From Leptospira levettii (GTDB taxonomy: Bacteria > Spirochaetota > Leptospiria > Leptospirales > Leptospiraceae), in the NCBI RefSeq assembly GCF_002812085.1, contig NZ_NPDM01000010.1, positions 1 to 55,993 of the forward strand: a stretch of 55,993 bases of DNA, written 5' to 3'. How positions within the stretch are numbered: the first letter of the stretch is position 1; every line of letters begins with the position of its first letter. A model generated the notes under the pieces. It had not been told where the DNA came from. It was given only the letters and a program-made list of their open reading frames with translations, and ran no database searches. Positions 43,320-53,190 of this stretch are shown here, in pieces. The translations under genes were made by a program, and so were the position numbers.

Positions 43320-43337
43320 TTGTGACCATTGTGACCA
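43320..43337. repeat. Tandem 9-bp direct repeat before the Phd/YefM antitoxin
   Basis: TTGTGACCA occurs twice back to back (43320-43328, 43329-43337), 10 bp upstream of the antitoxin start. A head-to-tail half-site pair in this position is likely the binding site for the antitoxin or complex. Confidence 0.55.
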
Positions 43338-43441
43338 CTTTTGTCAATTGATTTTCCTGTAGAAATTGTCTTTCTTTGTCGTCTTAAATTAGGAATTTTA
43401 ATATTTAACGTTCACTTGACCGTCCTTGCACATAACATTCC

Positions 43442-43978
43442 TTATTTCACTATCACATATTCAGTTTGGACAAATCCATTCGGAAAGGTTTGTGTTTTTC
43501 TATGTTTCAGATCAATCTCTCTCTCAATACCATTAAAGAGTGGGATCCCACTTCCAAGTACTATTGGAATTTGAGTGATTGTGATTTCATCCAATAGGGA
43601 TTCTTTAAGAAACGATTGGATGAGTTTCCCACCGTCCACATAGACATTTTGGTACTGATTCGATTCGAGAAAAGCTATGAGTTCTCGTAACGAGCGTGTG
43701 AAGATCGTAATCTGATGTTTCGATTTGATTTGGTAGTTTGGATTGTTTGATACCACGATAACAGGTACGTTTTCGAATGGATAGGGTTCGAACTGTAAAA
43801 CAGTTTCAAACGTAATTCGACCCATCACGATACAATCGATGGATTTCATAAACTTTTCGTATCCGAAGTCTTCATTTTCCAGATGGTATTTTTCCGAGTG
43901 AAGCCAGTCGACGGATCCATCTTTTTTTGCAATCAATCCGTCTAGGCTAGTTGCAATATATGCTTTTAATGATATCAT
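43442..43978 (-). CDS. DHFR/RibD C-terminal-like reductase
   Basis: A 178-aa protein of the dihydrofolate reductase-like RibD-C family (YwjB/YyaP group). SLKAYIATSLDGLIAKKDGSVDWL begins the fold, then CIVMGRITFETVL, VPVIVVSNNP, NVYVDGGKLIQSFLKESLLDEITITQIPIVLGSGIPLF. Members bind NADPH; the physiological substrate is unknown. It is divergent from a TetR regulator with only 28 bp between start codons, which the 19-bp palindrome fills. Confidence 0.88.
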   Translation of the reverse strand: MISLKAYIATSLDGLIAKKDGSVDWLHSEKYHLENEDFGYEKFMKSIDCIVMGRITFETVLQFEPYPFENVPVIVVSNNPNYQIKSKHQITIFTRSLRELIAFLESNQYQNVYVDGGKLIQSFLKESLLDEITITQIPIVLGSGIPLFNGIEREIDLKHRKTQTFPNGFVQTEYVIVK

Positions 43979-43997
43979 ATTTCTACACTGTAGAAAT
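43979..43997. promoter_or_regulatory. TetR operator between reductase and tetR
   Basis: ATTTCTACA-C-TGTAGAAAT is a perfect 19-bp palindrome occupying most of the 28-bp gap between divergent starts at 43978 and 44007. A half-site TGTAGAAAT also occurs at 43358-43366, beyond the 3' end of the reductase gene. The very short gap suggests overlapping promoters and nearly leaderless mRNAs. Confidence 0.75.
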
Positions 43998-44006
43998 TAT
44001 CAGAAA

Positions 44007-44561
44007 ATGAAAGAAAAAATCACAAATCAGGCCTTACGTTTGCTAAAAAAAGAAGGATTAAAGTCCTTCAGTATGCGAAAACTCGCTGAAAAATTAGCAA
44101 TCGATCCGATGACGATATACTATTACTTCAAAAATAAAGACCAACTTTTGGCCGAGCTTGTGGATGTAGTCTTTCGCAAATTTTATGAGGGATTACAATT
44201 GGAGGAAACAAAAGCGAAAGAGAAAGAAAAATTGGAATCAGTGCTTATAGAGTATAGATCCTTTTTTATCCAATACATTGATTTGTCTTTATACCTGATC
44301 CAAAGTCCAAACGAGGAATACCCGGCAGTGAGACTGTTAAATGATATGATCTTGGATTTGATCCAAGCCTCAAGTCCCTACGAGGATCCAGAACTCACCA
44401 GGGACATTTTGGTTGATTTCATTCATGGGAACGCACTCTCTGTTTCCAACAAGCCACGTAAACGATTGAATGGTAGAACAAAAGAGAAGCAAACAGAGCA
44501 ATTTAGAGAATCACTTACAATCCTCTTCCATCGTTTGTTTTATAACACTCGTTTGACTTAA
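44007..44561 (+). CDS. TetR-family repressor of divergent reductase
   Basis: A 184-aa TetR protein: KITNQALRLLKKEGLKSFSMRKLAEKLAIDPMTIYYYFKNKDQLLAELVDVV is the HTH, resembling the TetR-proper subclass (PMTIYYYFKNKDQLL). The C-terminal domain is all-helical with an FIHGNALS segment. ATG 44007; no Shine-Dalgarno sequence fits in the short gap. It presumably represses itself and the DHFR-like gene through the 19-bp palindrome. Confidence 0.88.
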   Translation: MKEKITNQALRLLKKEGLKSFSMRKLAEKLAIDPMTIYYYFKNKDQLLAELVDVVFRKFYEGLQLEETKAKEKEKLESVLIEYRSFFIQYIDLSLYLIQSPNEEYPAVRLLNDMILDLIQASSPYEDPELTRDILVDFIHGNALSVSNKPRKRLNGRTKEKQTEQFRESLTILFHRLFYNTRLT

Positions 44562-44704
44562 ATTGGTTTTACTCTATCCTTAGTGGAACTACTAGATTGG
44601 AATCATTCTGATTCAAAACATATTATCTGCTTAGTCTTTAAAATGAGTTGCGTTTCGCCTCTTTTCAATTTTCTATACAAATACTCGTTATCCTGTCGCA
44701 CTTC

Positions 44705-46483
44705 ATGAATTTAGATCCAAGAACCGTTGTTTTTATCAATATTGTCGGATGTCTTTTGATGTCGGCTGGCCTATGGTTTGCTTCGGGTTATTATTTTAAA
44801 AAACTCAGGATGGTGAAGGCTTGGTCCCTTGCGACTTTGTTGCAAGGTTTTGGCTGGATTGTCATGGGCGCTCTTCGGGGCCAAGTCCCTGATTGGGTAT
44901 CCATTAGTTTTGGTAACACCTTCATATTCTTATCGATTGTGTCTTATCATGTTATCATTGTGAATTTATTTGGGAAAAAAGCAAATTGGAAAGTAGGAAT
45001 CTTCTTTGCGGCAGTACTGTTTGGAACACTTGTACTCTATCAGTTTTCAACATTCCCACCACAATACCGGATCTCGATTCTTTCTTTCTTTCCGAGCGTT
45101 TATTTTTTTCTCACAGCAAAAACGATCTATGTTGAGAACAAAAGACAACGACTAACAGGGAATTTTATATTTTATTTTTTCCTCTTTAGCGGTTTATTTC
45201 TTTTTGGCCGAGTTCTTGTTTATACATTTACGGAAGTTTCAGTCACTCAAATTGCATTTGGGAAAGGGCCAATCCAAGACATTACCTATTTATTTTTTTA
45301 TATTATCTCTGTCCTGATTACATTTGGTTTTTTATTAATGTGCATTGATATCTTTATCAAAGGACAAATCCAAGATGAAGAGAAATACAAATCGCTCGCC
45401 GAAAATTCGACTGATATCATTTGGGTATGGAATTTTGATTTAGAAAAGTTTACGTATGTGAGTCCTTCCATTACGCAAGTGACAGGGTATTCCATCCAGG
45501 AAGCATCAGATCAACACCTATCGAATGCATATACACAAGATTCTTATTTGCAATTGAAGGAATTGTTAATCCCACGGATGAATGATTTTCGTACTTCCAG
45601 TATGAAAATCCCTTATGCCTACGAACTTGAGTTAGTGCGAAAGGATGGATCTACGATTTGGATTGAAGCCAATACAGTCTTTCAAAAGAACCAAAATTCA
45701 GAAATAGAATTACTCGGTGTCTCTCGTGATATTGATGGCAGGAAAAAATCAGAAGAGGAGATGAATCGTTATTTTAAGGAACTACAATTATTAAACCAAA
45801 CAAAAGATAAATTTTTCTCCATCATATCTCATGATCTAAAGGGTCCTATCGGTGGGATGAATACATTCATTGGCATGATATTGGAAGATATGGAAACCAG
45901 GTCTCCGAAACGAATACGAAATGATCTGAATATTTTATACCAATCCTCAGGTGAAGTGTATGCCTTACTTGAAAATTTATTAACTTGGGCTAGGTCTCAA
46001 ACCAATGAGATATCATTTTTACCAGAGAATGTATCCGTGAAAACGTCGGTGGATACTGTTATCTCTTACTTTACGTTTATGACATCAAATAAAGGGATTC
46101 GGGTTCAGAATTTAGTTGGGAATGATATTTATGTTTTTGCTGATGAGAATATGTTAGAAACGATATTAAGAAATTTAGTTTCTAATGCGATTAAGTATTC
46201 TCATGTTGGTGGGGAAGTAAAGATCACTGCAGAACTAAAGGATGGAAATGTATCCATTCAAGTAGAAGATTTTGGGACAGGAATATCAGATGAAATTCGA
46301 AGTACGTTTTTTCAAATTGATGCCAAACAAAAAAGTATGCCAGGAACCTTAGGCGAAAGAGGCACAACTCTTGGTTTGATCCTTTGTAAGGAATTTATCG
46401 AAAAAAACCATGGGAAAATTTTTGTGGAGAGTGAAGTAGGGAAGGGATCTAAATTTTACTTCACTCTTCCCAAAGGCAATTAA
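44705..46483 (+). CDS. PAS-domain membrane histidine kinase
   Basis: A 592-aa sensor kinase. About seven N-terminal membrane spans (residues 1-225) are followed by a PAS/PAC domain (SLAENSTDIIWVWNFDLEKFTYVSPSITQVTGYS ... LLGVSRDIDGRKKSEEE). The HisKA domain has FFSIISHDLKGPIGG (His376). The HATPase domain has ETILRNLVSNAIKYS, VEDFGTGIS and TTLGLILCKEFIEKNHGKI. The start is ATG 44705; a TTG at 44648 would add 19 residues with no ribosome site. No response regulator lies beside it. Confidence 0.9.
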   Translation: MNLDPRTVVFINIVGCLLMSAGLWFASGYYFKKLRMVKAWSLATLLQGFGWIVMGALRGQVPDWVSISFGNTFIFLSIVSYHVIIVNLFGKKANWKVGIFFAAVLFGTLVLYQFSTFPPQYRISILSFFPSVYFFLTAKTIYVENKRQRLTGNFIFYFFLFSGLFLFGRVLVYTFTEVSVTQIAFGKGPIQDITYLFFYIISVLITFGFLLMCIDIFIKGQIQDEEKYKSLAENSTDIIWVWNFDLEKFTYVSPSITQVTGYSIQEASDQHLSNAYTQDSYLQLKELLIPRMNDFRTSSMKIPYAYELELVRKDGSTIWIEANTVFQKNQNSEIELLGVSRDIDGRKKSEEEMNRYFKELQLLNQTKDKFFSIISHDLKGPIGGMNTFIGMILEDMETRSPKRIRNDLNILYQSSGEVYALLENLLTWARSQTNEISFLPENVSVKTSVDTVISYFTFMTSNKGIRVQNLVGNDIYVFADENMLETILRNLVSNAIKYSHVGGEVKITAELKDGNVSIQVEDFGTGISDEIRSTFFQIDAKQKSMPGTLGERGTTLGLILCKEFIEKNHGKIFVESEVGKGSKFYFTLPKGN

Positions 46484-46486
46484 GCG

Positions 46487-47359
46487 TTACTCCGCGACAA
46501 CTTTTGTGCCATCAGAGATTCCATCACCTGGATACAAAATGATGGATTCTCCTTCCTTCAAACCATCGTTGATGAGACTAATCCCTTCACTTTGGTTTTC
46601 TACGTTTACAAATCGTAATTTTGCTTTTTTCTTCTCAACAGTATACACCGCCCATTTGTCATCTTGGCGGAAGAGTGCTGAACTTGGTATGAGAATGGAG
46701 TTTGGTTTTTCGAAGAGAATGATCTTACATTCTAATTCATAACCATCACCCATTCCACTCGGAGGATCAAATGCGATTGATATAGGAACTCTTTGTTCTT
46801 CCACTCCAAGAGAAGAAACCTTCGTAATGGCTGCGGGTTCAATGTTTGCGATTTTCCCTTTTAAGATTTGTTCGCCAAATCCAGACAGATTCACAGGATC
46901 ACCTAATGTCAGTTCTGGCATGTCTTCCGTTAAGATATAGGCTATGATTTCTAGTTTGGAAAGATCGCCATACTCTAAGATTCTTTCCTCCATGGCAACG
47001 GGACCAGCACTCTCTCTGTATACTTTTAAAATTTGGCCATTCGTATTGGCTTTCACAGTTTTGACAATGTCCCAATCGACAGTGAGTAGGGTCATACCTT
47101 TCCTCACTTGGTCACCCGCATGGAGTTCTACCCTTCGCATCACCCCATTCACAGGCGAATACACAGTATATAATTCTTTGATCTTTGATTTCCCTTGGAC
47201 GGAAAGGATTTGTTGGTACGTTCCTTTGGATACTTTTGAGATCTCAACTGGTTTGGGATTCTTGCGTAAAATTAAGAAGGAGAAACCAACAAGCAATAAT
47301 ACTCCAATCCCAATCTTTGCATTCTTAGATTTTAATATTTCTACGAAATCCATTTGCAT
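46487..47359 (-). CDS. HlyD-like periplasmic adaptor of ABC exporter
   Basis: A 290-aa membrane-fusion-type adaptor. One N-terminal anchor (KIGIGVLLLVGFSFLIL) is followed by a biotinyl-lipoyl-like barrel with YSPVNGVMRRVELHAGDQVRKGMTLLTVD and ANTNGQILKVYRESAGPVAMEERILEYGDLSKLEIIAYI, and a beta-barrel end (LIPSSALFRQDDKWAVYTVE...GLKEGESIILYPGDGISDG). The hairpin between the lipoyl halves is nearly absent, so it is a short adaptor. It begins 3 nt after the permease gene with AGGGA as ribosome site. Third gene of the ATPase-permease-adaptor operon. Confidence 0.87.
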   Translation of the reverse strand: MQMDFVEILKSKNAKIGIGVLLLVGFSFLILRKNPKPVEISKVSKGTYQQILSVQGKSKIKELYTVYSPVNGVMRRVELHAGDQVRKGMTLLTVDWDIVKTVKANTNGQILKVYRESAGPVAMEERILEYGDLSKLEIIAYILTEDMPELTLGDPVNLSGFGEQILKGKIANIEPAAITKVSSLGVEEQRVPISIAFDPPSGMGDGYELECKIILFEKPNSILIPSSALFRQDDKWAVYTVEKKKAKLRFVNVENQSEGISLINDGLKEGESIILYPGDGISDGTKVVAE

Positions 47360-47362
47360 CTT

Positions 47363-49711
47363 TTATTCCCTTACCTTTAAAACACTTAATAAATCCATGG
47401 TTTTTAATTTCCTAAATACAATCAAATAGCTAATCCCCGCTGTGATTAAAGCAAGTAGGATTGAATAATAATATGTGGAAGGGTAAATCGTGGCGGGAAT
47501 TTTGAATCCTTCTGTTTCATTACTATTTAAGATTAAATTTGCCACTTGGTATCCAAAGAAACACCCGATGGGAATGGCACATAGAATTTGCCATGATAAT
47601 TCCCAAGCAATGATGGCAAATACCTCTTTTAACGTGAATCCTAAGATCCGCAAACTTCCTAATTCATAAATCCTTTCGGAGAGAGTGATCATTGCCGTAT
47701 TGTAGATCACTCCTATCGAGATGATGACAGTAAAAATGAGGATGATGACAGAGGTAGATTGTAAGGATCTCTGCATCACTTCTTGGAACCCCTTGAGGAT
47801 GGCTGTTTTGGAAAAAAGACCAATGACGAGTGGATCATCTTTAAATTCTTTGATTAACTCAATGTCTTTCTTTGGATCTGTTTTTAACAAAGCAGTATTG
47901 ATGAGATTTCCTTCTTCTAAGATTCGATTCAAATTCTCTTTGTTTATGAATACACCTTGTCCCAAAATTTCATTGGCAAAGGATGTGACTTGGACAGAAA
48001 ATTTCTTTTTTTCTCCATCAAGAGTTTCGATTTGAATTGTTTCACCCATATGGATGTCCATCCGTTTTGCTAAGTCTTGGTTTACCATGATTCCAGAAAT
48101 TGGAATTTGTAAGGGTTTTAAATCTTGTCCGAGAATTTTTCTTAATTCGGAATGATCGGGAAGGCCTGTGAGGACTATGTCTTTACTCTTCCTGTCCTTT
48201 GTCATCTTAATCGGAATGGACCTTTGCCCTTCCGCAAGGAAAACTCCATCCATCTCTTTCAGTTCGAATAAAACAGACTCATGGATGGGATTACGAAATG
48301 TTAATGTCAATGACTCACGTTGGATAGTATTAAACTGCAAATCCAAAAGAGATCCAACTGTATCTTGGATGAAGTTTCCAATGATCATGATCATAATGGA
48401 TGTGGATAATCCAAGAATCGTTAAGAGTGTTCGCATGGGCCTTTTGAATAAGTTTCGGAGTACCATCCTTTGGATGGTTTGCATATTGGTGATCCATGAT
48501 TCCCAAAATGCGATGGAATATTTCCCGGGGGGAGCAGGGCGCATGGCTTGTGCTGGGTCTAGTTTGATGATGCTGTATAAGGAAAAAAGAGTGCCGATCC
48601 CGCCAATGAAGATTCCAAAGAAAAAACTAAAGAACATCAAAAGAGGTGGGAATACAGGAATCAAATGGGGGAATTTATAAAATTCTCCATATAGGTTTGT
48701 CATCGCATTTCCAAGAATGTACCCAATGAAAATTCCGAGCATACTGCTAATTGCAGTGATAAAGGAAATGAGTTTTAGATAATGGAAAACAATTTGTAAG
48801 GCAGTGTATCCTAATGCGCGTAAGGTTGCAATTTGTTCTCTTTCTTTTGTGATGAGACGATTGGAGATGATGTGTAATAAAAAGGCCGCGATGGCAAGGA
48901 AGATCCCAGGAAGGAAAACTGCTGTTGTCCGCAGTTGTCTAAATTCATCGTTTAAAAAGGATTCGGAAGGTAAAAACTTTCGTTCTTTGGCACCAAGGCC
49001 ACCGTATTCATCCAGGATTAAATCTAAGTCGTGTAGTGTTCTCTTTCGATCTAAGGGATCTTTTGTGAGTTGGAAAATCACCTGATTGAAGGAGGATTCA
49101 AAATTAAAATTGGCTTCGATAGCCTCTCGTTTCATCCAGAAGATTCCATAGTGTTTGTCATCAGGGAGAGGGTTTCCTGGGCGAAAGACATAGACAAATT
49201 CTGGAGAGAGTCCAATCCCTGTGACCGTAAGTAGGACACGTTTCCCTCCAATGATCGTAGAGAGTTCTGCTCCAGGTTCTAAATCATTTGCTTTGGCAAA
49301 ACTTTCGCTGATCACCACTTCTTGGTTTTGTTTTGGTAATGATCCTTTGGTTAAATAGATGGTATTGATGTGATCGGTTAAGGATAAAAGTTGAGCCGCA
49401 GAAGGATACACTTCGCTTGGGAAATCCAAAACGATTTCTTTTGAAATCCTTGTTTCGAAATTGGTAATCCCAGGAAGGTCTGCAATTTTTCGTTCTAAAA
49501 AATTGGGAGCACGATTCAAATACACAAACCCATCACATAAACTTTGTTTGCTGTAAAATTGTTCCTTGGCTTGTAATAAAGAAAAATAGGATGACCACGA
49601 TGCGGAGAAATAACTGAGACCTGCTGCGATGACAAGTCCAACAGTTAAACCTTGTAAAGAGATCGTTTTTAGATCTCGTAACAGTTTTAAATTGAGAGTG
49701 GAGCCAATCAC
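47363..49711 (-). CDS. FtsX/MacB-type ABC transporter permease
   Basis: A 782-aa permease with two FtsX domains. An N-terminal span and a periplasmic domain (about 40-255) precede the first four-helix FtsX core ([31 protein letters not shown]). Another span and periplasmic domain lead to the second ([33 protein letters not shown]). This duplicated form is typical of MacB/LolC-like mechanotransmission exporters. The start is probably GTG 49711, overlapping the ATPase stop as GTGA with AGGTGAG upstream; TTG 49714 is the alternative. Substrate unknown. Confidence 0.87.
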   Translation of the reverse strand: MIGSTLNLKLLRDLKTISLQGLTVGLVIAAGLSYFSASWSSYFSLLQAKEQFYSKQSLCDGFVYLNRAPNFLERKIADLPGITNFETRISKEIVLDFPSEVYPSAAQLLSLTDHINTIYLTKGSLPKQNQEVVISESFAKANDLEPGAELSTIIGGKRVLLTVTGIGLSPEFVYVFRPGNPLPDDKHYGIFWMKREAIEANFNFESSFNQVIFQLTKDPLDRKRTLHDLDLILDEYGGLGAKERKFLPSESFLNDEFRQLRTTAVFLPGIFLAIAAFLLHIISNRLITKEREQIATLRALGYTALQIVFHYLKLISFITAISSMLGIFIGYILGNAMTNLYGEFYKFPHLIPVFPPLLMFFSFFFGIFIGGIGTLFSLYSIIKLDPAQAMRPAPPGKYSIAFWESWITNMQTIQRMVLRNLFKRPMRTLLTILGLSTSIMIMIIGNFIQDTVGSLLDLQFNTIQRESLTLTFRNPIHESVLFELKEMDGVFLAEGQRSIPIKMTKDRKSKDIVLTGLPDHSELRKILGQDLKPLQIPISGIMVNQDLAKRMDIHMGETIQIETLDGEKKKFSVQVTSFANEILGQGVFINKENLNRILEEGNLINTALLKTDPKKDIELIKEFKDDPLVIGLFSKTAILKGFQEVMQRSLQSTSVIILIFTVIISIGVIYNTAMITLSERIYELGSLRILGFTLKEVFAIIAWELSWQILCAIPIGCFFGYQVANLILNSNETEGFKIPATIYPSTYYYSILLALITAGISYLIVFRKLKTMDLLSVLKVRE

Positions 49712-50421
49712 CAACTCACCTCAGAGACTGATTTTTTGTGTTTGTTCTTCGCGTCAGAAACAATGGTTCCATCTTTGACGAGTATGATGCGGTCCGCAAT
49801 TTGAGCGATGGATTCATTATGGGTGATCACAACGGTTGTGGTTCCTAGGTCTTTGTTGATCCCAGTGATTGCTTCTAAGACAATCCTTCCTGTTTTAAAA
49901 TCCAATGCTCCCGTTGGTTCATCACATAACAAGAGTTCTGGTCTTTTGGCAATGGCTCGTGCGATGGCAACCCGTTGTTGTTCGCCACCGGAAAGTTGTG
50001 CTGGGAAGTGATCTTTTCTTTCACTTAATTTCACAAGTGTGAGAGCTTCCAATGGTGACATGGAATTTTTTGATAGATCGGTTACAAGTCTTACGTTTTC
50101 TTCTGCAGTCAAACTTGGGATTAAATTATAGAACTGAAAGACAAAACCCACATGGTTCCTTCGGTAGAGGGTTAGGCCTTCATCTGACTCGAGTGCTAAT
50201 GTGTTTCCATGGAAAAGCACTTCTCCAGTGGTTGCGGTATCCAAACCACCTAAAATATTGAGAAGGGTAGATTTGCCAGACCCTGAGGCTCCTAACATGA
50301 CAACCAGTTCCCCTTCAAAAAAATCGACATTGACCGAATGAAGAGCAACGAGAGGCACTTCGCCAACTTGGTATGTTTTTCCGAGGTTTTTGGTTTGGAG
50401 AAGTGGTGAAGGCTGTTTCAT
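49708..50421 (-). CDS. MacB/LolD-type ABC transporter ATPase
   Basis: A 237-aa ATPase. Walker [10 protein letters not shown] (44-52), Q-loop [20 protein letters not shown], signature [15 protein letters not shown], Walker [18 protein letters not shown]-loop [18 protein letters not shown]. The [17 protein letters not shown] segment marks the MacB/LolD/FtsE branch. First gene of the operon with the FtsX-type permease and adaptor. Its 3' end overlaps the permease start. Confidence 0.92.
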   Translation of the reverse strand: MKQPSPLLQTKNLGKTYQVGEVPLVALHSVNVDFFEGELVVMLGASGSGKSTLLNILGGLDTATTGEVLFHGNTLALESDEGLTLYRRNHVGFVFQFYNLIPSLTAEENVRLVTDLSKNSMSPLEALTLVKLSERKDHFPAQLSGGEQQRVAIARAIAKRPELLLCDEPTGALDFKTGRIVLEAITGINKDLGTTTVVITHNESIAQIADRIILVKDGTIVSDAKNKHKKSVSEVSW

Positions 50422-50531
50422 CTTATGTTTCCAGAAATCGAGTGGATTGTCAAATTGTACAGATTATACTTTTAAAACAATCCTGTGAACAGAAAAAACG
50501 AAACGTGATAGGAGTAGGTGATTGATACTTA

Positions 50532-50759
50532 TCAATCCAAATTAGAGATTTCTACGATTTTTATGTTGGAAACATGGCCGGAAATGATTTCAATATCCTT
50601 TTTTGTGACTCCGAAATGTTTCGCTAGAAGACCAACTAATTCTTGATTGGCTTTGCCTTTGATCGGCAATGATTTTAACTTTGCTATGCATTCCGTCTCG
50701 GATTGAAATTCCAGGCTTTGCGTCTTTTGGTTTGCTTTCACTTTCACTGAAATTTTCAT
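50532..50759 (-). CDS. DUF167 (YggU-family) small protein
   Basis: A 75-aa protein of the DUF167 family: MKISVKVKANQKTQSLEFQ...CIAKLKSLPIKGKANQELVGLLAKHFGVTKKDIEIISGHVSNIKIVEI. The PIKGKANQELVxLLAxxFGVxKxxIxIxxGxxSxxK pattern is characteristic. Function unknown. Single gene, 108 bp from the divergent lipoprotein protease. Confidence 0.9.
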   Translation of the reverse strand: MKISVKVKANQKTQSLEFQSETECIAKLKSLPIKGKANQELVGLLAKHFGVTKKDIEIISGHVSNIKIVEISNLD

Positions 50760-50867
50760 TTTGAATCTAATGCGTGGAACAGCCGATATATGGCAAAAAA
50801 ATTGTTTCCAGATTAAAAGAATTGAATATTTCAGAAAAATCCAACGATTTGAATTGTTGAACTATAT

Positions 50868-52241
50868 ATGCGAAAGTACAAAATTCTAATTCTTTTTTCT
50901 ATACTGCTCTTTCTCTCTCATTGTGTCAAAAAGAAAGCCGACTCAGGTATCCCAGACAATGTTTTGTCACTCCTTCTCGTCAATTCATTACTCAATTCCA
51001 GTACAGGCCCGTGTACGACAACGGAATCGATAGAGCCCATTCCCATTGGTGCTTGGTCTCCCAATGGAGATGTATTCCTATATACCTCGATATCTCCAGT
51101 TACTTTGAACAAAACGCGTCCCATGGTCCAAGTCGTATTAGAGAATCTTGATTCGATTCCAGGTGGATTATTTCCGTTATGGTATTTGGATCGAAATAAT
51201 CCGAGCACTGGGTTTCTCAATAAAGACGTAGCAACCTATATCGGTTATAATACCCATACTTCGATGTTACCTTATGCTAAAGATACTTCGTATGCAACAA
51301 GTCCTGCCGTTTCCATATCCAATACGGTAGATACTTCGCAACCATTGGGAGTTGATTTTAATTTCGAAGATCCCTCAGGTGCGAAGGTTACCTTTGTTAA
51401 TTCCTGTCGTAAGTTGGAGATTGATGAATCCAATTTTCAAACTTCAACCGCTCTTAGTTCTACGAGTGGATTAAACCATTTCTGGAACTCAGAAAAAAAA
51501 TTGAATGTTAATCTCATCTTTGTGAATGGAGGGAATGGGCCAGCGTACCCGATCCAAACAGAACAAGCTATCGAAGTTGCCTTGAATCGATGGAAAGAAA
51601 ATTATGCAAAGTCATCCGTCAGAATCAAACTCAATGTGTCTGTGATATCAGCAGATTTATCTGGTTATGATATGATTTTTGATCTTGGAACCGAGACTGG
51701 ATTTCCAGGGAGTCTAGGTGGATTGTTCCAAACAACAAGTTTTGTGGGCAAACCGAATGCACTCAATGTTTTCATTGTCAGAGAGGAAATCCAATATGGA
51801 GGTGTACTTGGTGTGTCAGGTGGAATTCCAGGTCCTGCTACGATTCTCGGAACCAAACAATCAGGGATTGTTGTCTTTGTCGATGCACATCGATTGTATT
51901 CCAATCCTGGAGAAGTGATGACTTACGATGAACAAGTATTACTTGGTGAAACCTTATCTCATGAAGCAGGACACTTCTTAGGGCTTTGGCATGTCACAGA
52001 AGCATATGGAGATAATGGAGCGATCGCCGATAAAGATCCACTCCGAGACACACCTACCTGTCATATTTCAAATGATATCAATTTCAATGGTATTATCGAT
52101 TTAAATGAATGTTTGGGGGGAAGTGGAACAAATTCAGGCGGGCGAAATATGATGTTTTGGTCCGGGGCAGTTGGTTTCACACAAGGTGAGATTACGGCGG
52201 AACAAGGGTGGATTCTTAGATTGAATCCTTTGGTATATTAA
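50868..52241 (+). CDS. Metzincin-like zinc metalloprotease lipoprotein
   Basis: A 457-aa predicted lipoprotein (LLFLSHC, Cys19). The C-terminal catalytic region has LGETLSHEAGHFLGLWHVTE, an HExxHxxGxxH zinc site (His365, Glu366, His369, His375) of the metzincin/M43 type. It is followed by a Cys-containing segment (DTPTCHISNDINFNGIIDLNECLGG) and NMMFWSGAVGFTQGE, which carries the Met of the Met-turn. The N-terminal 200 residues are a beta-rich region of unknown type. Probably surface or periplasmic proteolysis. The next gene starts directly after its stop. Confidence 0.87.
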   Translation: MRKYKILILFSILLFLSHCVKKKADSGIPDNVLSLLLVNSLLNSSTGPCTTTESIEPIPIGAWSPNGDVFLYTSISPVTLNKTRPMVQVVLENLDSIPGGLFPLWYLDRNNPSTGFLNKDVATYIGYNTHTSMLPYAKDTSYATSPAVSISNTVDTSQPLGVDFNFEDPSGAKVTFVNSCRKLEIDESNFQTSTALSSTSGLNHFWNSEKKLNVNLIFVNGGNGPAYPIQTEQAIEVALNRWKENYAKSSVRIKLNVSVISADLSGYDMIFDLGTETGFPGSLGGLFQTTSFVGKPNALNVFIVREEIQYGGVLGVSGGIPGPATILGTKQSGIVVFVDAHRLYSNPGEVMTYDEQVLLGETLSHEAGHFLGLWHVTEAYGDNGAIADKDPLRDTPTCHISNDINFNGIIDLNECLGGSGTNSGGRNMMFWSGAVGFTQGEITAEQGWILRLNPLVY

Positions 52242-52763
52242 ATGAAACAAGTTCGATTCCCATTCATCATTTTAAGTCTCTGTATCTTTGTTATGTTTCC
52301 AATCAATGCAGAGGATTTAGATCTCCAAACATACCTAAAGATCAAAGAGATTCTCTCTAACTCTCACCACCAAGAAGAAGGTGAGGTTTACAAAGAAAGA
52401 ATTGGAAAAGTGACAGATGTTCCATTGCCTTATTTGATCAAAATTGCCCAATCCAAAGATAACTATGTTTTTATTCGAGCAAGAGCGATACGTCTATTGG
52501 AGTTGTACCAAAATCCTACAAGCCAAGTTGCTCTTGAAAAAACCATTGAAGACACTCATGAAAACTCTCATCTTCGAAAACTTGCCATCAACACTTATTC
52601 AAGGTTTTCCAAAATTGATCCAAACAGACAAACTCAATTCATCAAGAAGTTTGAATCCGACAAAGAGTTAGGACCAGTTGTAAAGAATACGAAGAAGACA
52701 AATCTGAATCCCAAACAGAATCAAATTGATCCAAATAAGTTAAAACAATTGAATCGAAACTGA
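52242..52763 (+). CDS. Exported small protein with HEAT-like helices
   Basis: A 173-aa protein with a cleavable signal (FIILSLCIFVMFPINA). The mature part has two or three HEAT-like helical pairs (VPLPYLIKIAQSKDNYVFIRARAIRLLELYQNPTSQVALEKTIED; HENSHLRKLAINTYSRFS). A Lys/Asn/Gln-rich tail ends the protein. The ATG follows the protease stop with no gap, so they are co-translated; an accessory or inhibitor role for the protease is possible but unproven. Confidence 0.75.
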   Translation: MKQVRFPFIILSLCIFVMFPINAEDLDLQTYLKIKEILSNSHHQEEGEVYKERIGKVTDVPLPYLIKIAQSKDNYVFIRARAIRLLELYQNPTSQVALEKTIEDTHENSHLRKLAINTYSRFSKIDPNRQTQFIKKFESDKELGPVVKNTKKTNLNPKQNQIDPNKLKQLNRN

Positions 52764-53190
52764 TATTGTTAATGCGTACAGCATTCACAGCACCTAATGT
52801 AGATTAGGGTAGAAAAACTATATCCAAAATTCGACAATACACCCTCGTTTACTGTCGAATTTCGAGTAGATCATTACGTGATGCAGTGAGCAACGTGCGA
52901 TAATGTATATTATGTCGCATATCATGCGTTAGCTGCATAATCAAATTCTAACAAAATTCATAAATCCATGTCAATACCTTATTAATTTTGAAAACCAAAA
53001 AATCCAACCAAATTACCCAAAACTGCCAGAACCATAGCAGTTATTAAAAAGCAATATACCGTAATAATGAAATTTGCTTGGAAATAAGTGACACGGCAAC
53101 TGAAAGTCTAATTGAATCAATCTTGTATTTGACTAACCAAAACCAGCTATTACCGATTCTAGTTAATCATCGATTAATTATCCTCTTATA
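52764..53190. other. Non-coding convergent region with nested hairpins
   Basis: No gene seen. AAATTCGACA (52827-52836) and TGTCGAATTT (52853-52862) form a 10-bp inverted repeat. A nested structure follows: ATGCAG (52881-52886)/CTGCAT (52933-52938), AACG (52892-52895)/CGTT (52927-52930), TGCGA (52896-52900)/TCGCA (52915-52919), with unpaired bulges. No T-tract follows, so these are not ordinary terminators. The rest, to 53190, is AT-rich. Both neighbouring genes end here. Confidence 0.5.

Noticed and set aside
43358..43366. Second TetR binding site 3' of the reductase
   Set aside because: Only a 9-bp half-site without its inverted partner; chance occurrence is plausible in AT-rich DNA.
52891..52938. 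Calling a true integron attC site
   Set aside because: The right box reads GTTAGCT rather than GTTRRRY, the left box does not fit RYYYAAC, and no integrase is present; kept only as a possibility.
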